A stretch of DNA of 40,965 nt from Planctomycetota bacterium. Lineage in GTDB: Bacteria; Planctomycetota; UBA1135; GCA-002686595. A program made the position numbers and the translations under genes. Positions 39,059 through 40,965 of this stretch are shown here, piece by piece; position 1 is the first letter of the stretch; each line of letters starts with the position of its first letter. The notes beneath the pieces are model-generated. The model did not search any database and was not told where the DNA came from. It worked only from the letters and a program-made list of their open reading frames with translations. The stretch is from NCBI GenBank assembly GCA_029250885.1, contig JAQXEK010000080.1:1-40965 (forward strand). Direction: 5' to 3'.

Positions 39059-40965
39059 ATGAATCAGACTTCAACTCCAAGCCGGCCCCGATCGACGTTC
39101 GGCGCGACTCTCGCGTCCATGCTGCTGCTCGCCGGTGTCTCCGCCTGCGGCACGGGTGTTAGTTCAGGCGTAAATGGCGGAGGTAATGGCACAAGTTCCG
39201 GAGCCACGAACGTGAACCCGGACGGCACCGTTTGGTTCACCAGTGAAAACTCCGGCGGCTCTGCTTCGAAGCTCTTTATCCGCGACGTCTTTTGGGGACG
39301 GCTCGTGGACATCTTCGATGTGTCGGGCAAGCTCCGGCATAAGGATTACCTGATTGGCGAGGATATTCAGTCCGACGGTGTGGACTACCAGCTTTCCATC
39401 AATCCGGTCACCGAGCAGGCGAGCCTCACGATCCTTCGTCCCTTCGGCTCGGGCCTCTACACCTTGGCTTTTGATCGCCTTGATCAAAACCTTGGACCGA
39501 TCTTGCCGAAGTCGGACACAGGCTCTGCTCCGCCCTATTCTTTCATCCCTCGCAACGCCACCATCGGTGTACGTTTCAGCGACTTGATCAATCCGGCGAC
39601 CCTCAACCAGTCGACCCTAAAGCTGCTGGTGGGTAACCCCCCAGTTCTGCCCTTCGAGGCGCGCCTGATTCCCGACTCGAACTACGGCGGCACAAGTGGT
39701 GGCGTTTTCTATCCCACCCGCGTTCTGCTCGACACGACGGTGTCCGAACTCGAGGGGGGGGAGAGCATGCTTCCATTGAACTCCCTGGGCTTGCCCTCCA
39801 GCAAAGTCACCTCGATCCCCAATGTCTCGCTCCGGATTCCCACGGCCATTGACTTTGGTTCGGGACAGTTCCAGGTCCTGGAGAACCTGGCAGGCAACAG
39901 TTTGACGGATACGGGCAACGGTCCAGTGGACTTCAACGATCCGTCCCTTGAGGTGATTCGCGCTATGCGCTCGGGTGGTGACGCCCTGACCACGGGTGAC
40001 ACAAACAACGGCTTCTTGCTCGACCTGGACGCCCCCCGTATCATCGGCTCGCAGCCCGCGAACCTCTTGTCGGTTACGCAGGACTCCGGTGGAGCTGCGG
40101 AAGATTACATCGTCTCCCTCGCCTACGTCTCGCTGGCTTGTTCCAAGGCGCTCTTGGAAGGCGATGTGATCCGTCTGCCTGGTGTCTTCGCCGAGGTGAC
40201 TGCCCCGTCGGCTCCTCCTGCACTCGGCCAGATCAACGACATTCGCGTTCGCTTGCTCGCGGGCGACACTGTCGATTTTATCGCGGGACCCGTAGAGGTT
40301 CTCGCTCCGTTCGACGGGGATGGCGGTAGCATTTCCGATTGTTTCGTCTCCTTTTCGCCTCTTGCAGGGAGCCTGCCCAGCAGCTCGGTCTCACCCGACG
40401 CCCAAATGGTTGTTCGCTTTAGCGAGCCCATGGATCCGGCTACGGTGACGCCCTTTGATAACTTCACGGTGACCAGGACAACGGTCAACCCGGGGATTAA
40501 TGGCTATGTCGTTGGCGACGTTTCCGCTTCGGCTGACCTCAAGGAGTTCCGCTTCGTGCCTTCCCTGCCCTTGGCCCACACCGAAGGCGTTAGCGAGAGC
40601 TACTTCATGAACGTGCTCGCCGGTGCCCAAGGTGTGACAGACCTCGCGGGCAACGCTCTCGCCGAGACGATCGCTCAGATCACCTTTGACATAGATCAGT
40701 CCGCCAATACCGAGCGGAACGGCAGCCTCGTCCTTCGCTTTGAAAACCCGAACGAAGATGGGGACCTGGACAACGATGTCCCGCTTACCGAATACGCAGG
40801 ACAGTTCCTGTTGGATCCCAATCGCGGTTTGATCCGCCCCCGTCCGGTAGAGCGCAGCTCTGCAATCGCGGATAGGACCCAGGCTGTCCCGAGTGCCATG
40901 ATCGCCCTGACCACGGGCGTCCAGACACCCCTGTCGCCACTCGGCAGTCGGATGATGTGCCTCTA
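39059..40965 (+). CDS. Lipoprotein with SbsA-like Ig domains (3' end missing)
   Basis: The frame is open from the ATG at 39059 to the end of the window (635 codons so far), with no stop. It starts with a type II signal peptide: MNQTSTPSRPRSTFGATLAS, then MLLLAGVSAC, with the lipobox cysteine C30, followed by a Gly/Ser-rich linker. Two segments resemble the SbsA Ig-like (Big_5) fold: IGVRFSDLINPATLNQSTL and MVVRFSEPMDPATVTP. It is therefore likely an outer-membrane or surface-anchored protein. Function is unknown; such proteins are numerous and large in planctomycetes and related bacteria. Confidence 0.75.
   Translation, partial: MNQTSTPSRPRSTFGATLASMLLLAGVSACGTGVSSGVNGGGNGTSSGATNVNPDGTVWFTSENSGGSASKLFIRDVFWGRLVDIFDVSGKLRHKDYLIGEDIQSDGVDYQLSINPVTEQASLTILRPFGSGLYTLAFDRLDQNLGPILPKSDTGSAPPYSFIPRNATIGVRFSDLINPATLNQSTLKLLVGNPPVLPFEARLIPDSNYGGTSGGVFYPTRVLLDTTVSELEGGESMLPLNSLGLPSSKVTSIPNVSLRIPTAIDFGSGQFQVLENLAGNSLTDTGNGPVDFNDPSLEVIRAMRSGGDALTTGDTNNGFLLDLDAPRIIGSQPANLLSVTQDSGGAAEDYIVSLAYVSLACSKALLEGDVIRLPGVFAEVTAPSAPPALGQINDIRVRLLAGDTVDFIAGPVEVLAPFDGDGGSISDCFVSFSPLAGSLPSSSVSPDAQMVVRFSEPMDPATVTPFDNFTVTRTTVNPGINGYVVGDVSASADLKEFRFVPSLPLAHTEGVSESYFMNVLAGAQGVTDLAGNALAETIAQITFDIDQSANTERNGSLVLRFENPNEDGDLDNDVPLTEYAGQFLLDPNRGLIRPRPVERSSAIADRTQAVPSAMIALTTGVQTPLSPLGSRMMCL

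Overview
The window is a housekeeping segment of a bacterial chromosome, read almost entirely on the + strand and tightly packed. The ribosomal gene order without an rpmD (L30) gene, a sigma-54 gene, a secretin/PilMNO set and a lipoprotein with SbsA-like Ig domains together suggest a Planctomycetota-type organism. That placement is an inference from gene content, not from a database search. S14, S4 and L36 are all in their zinc-binding (cysteine-containing) forms.

Region 1 (1-9278) is the distal part of the spc operon and the alpha operon: rpsQ (5' end cut by the window), rplN, rplX, rplE, rpsN, rpsH, rplF, rplR, rpsE, rplO, secY, adk, infA, rpmJ, rpsM, rpsK, rpsD, rpoA, rplQ. It ends in a perfect 17-bp bidirectional terminator shared with the convergent dnaE (9402-12962, the only minus-strand gene).

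Region 2 (13184-21318) holds a tRNA-Arg(ACG) with its own promoter and terminator, tadA (whose product edits that anticodon), two tRNA-Ser genes, the dnaX-ybaB-recR cluster, and then rpoN-truA-hpf-ptsN. The last group is the classic rpoN neighbourhood with truA inserted.

Region 3 (21319-26937) is a type IV pilus alignment and secretin operon: pilM with a long acidic insertion, pilN, a fused pilO-pilP gene, and a pilQ-type secretin. A pilT-type ATPase and a GspC-like membrane/PDZ protein lie further on (32801-35114).

Region 4 (27219-32664) is RNase E/G with a long disordered N-terminus, then a 1.1-kb gene-free stretch, then rplU-rpmA-obg. The gene-free stretch is the most unusual part of the window. 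It carries two inverted copies of a long hairpin element with a nearly constant ~75-nt core and different but self-complementary outer stems, with compensatory changes between the copies. A third hairpin lies between them. GC-rich flanking repeats of the same family also occur near 14.5 kb and 17.4 kb.

Region 5 (35178-40965) holds coaX, an MnmE-like GTPase without the C-terminal catalytic motif, an aspartate carbamoyltransferase fused to a PyrI-type zinc domain, and a large lipoprotein that runs off the window end.
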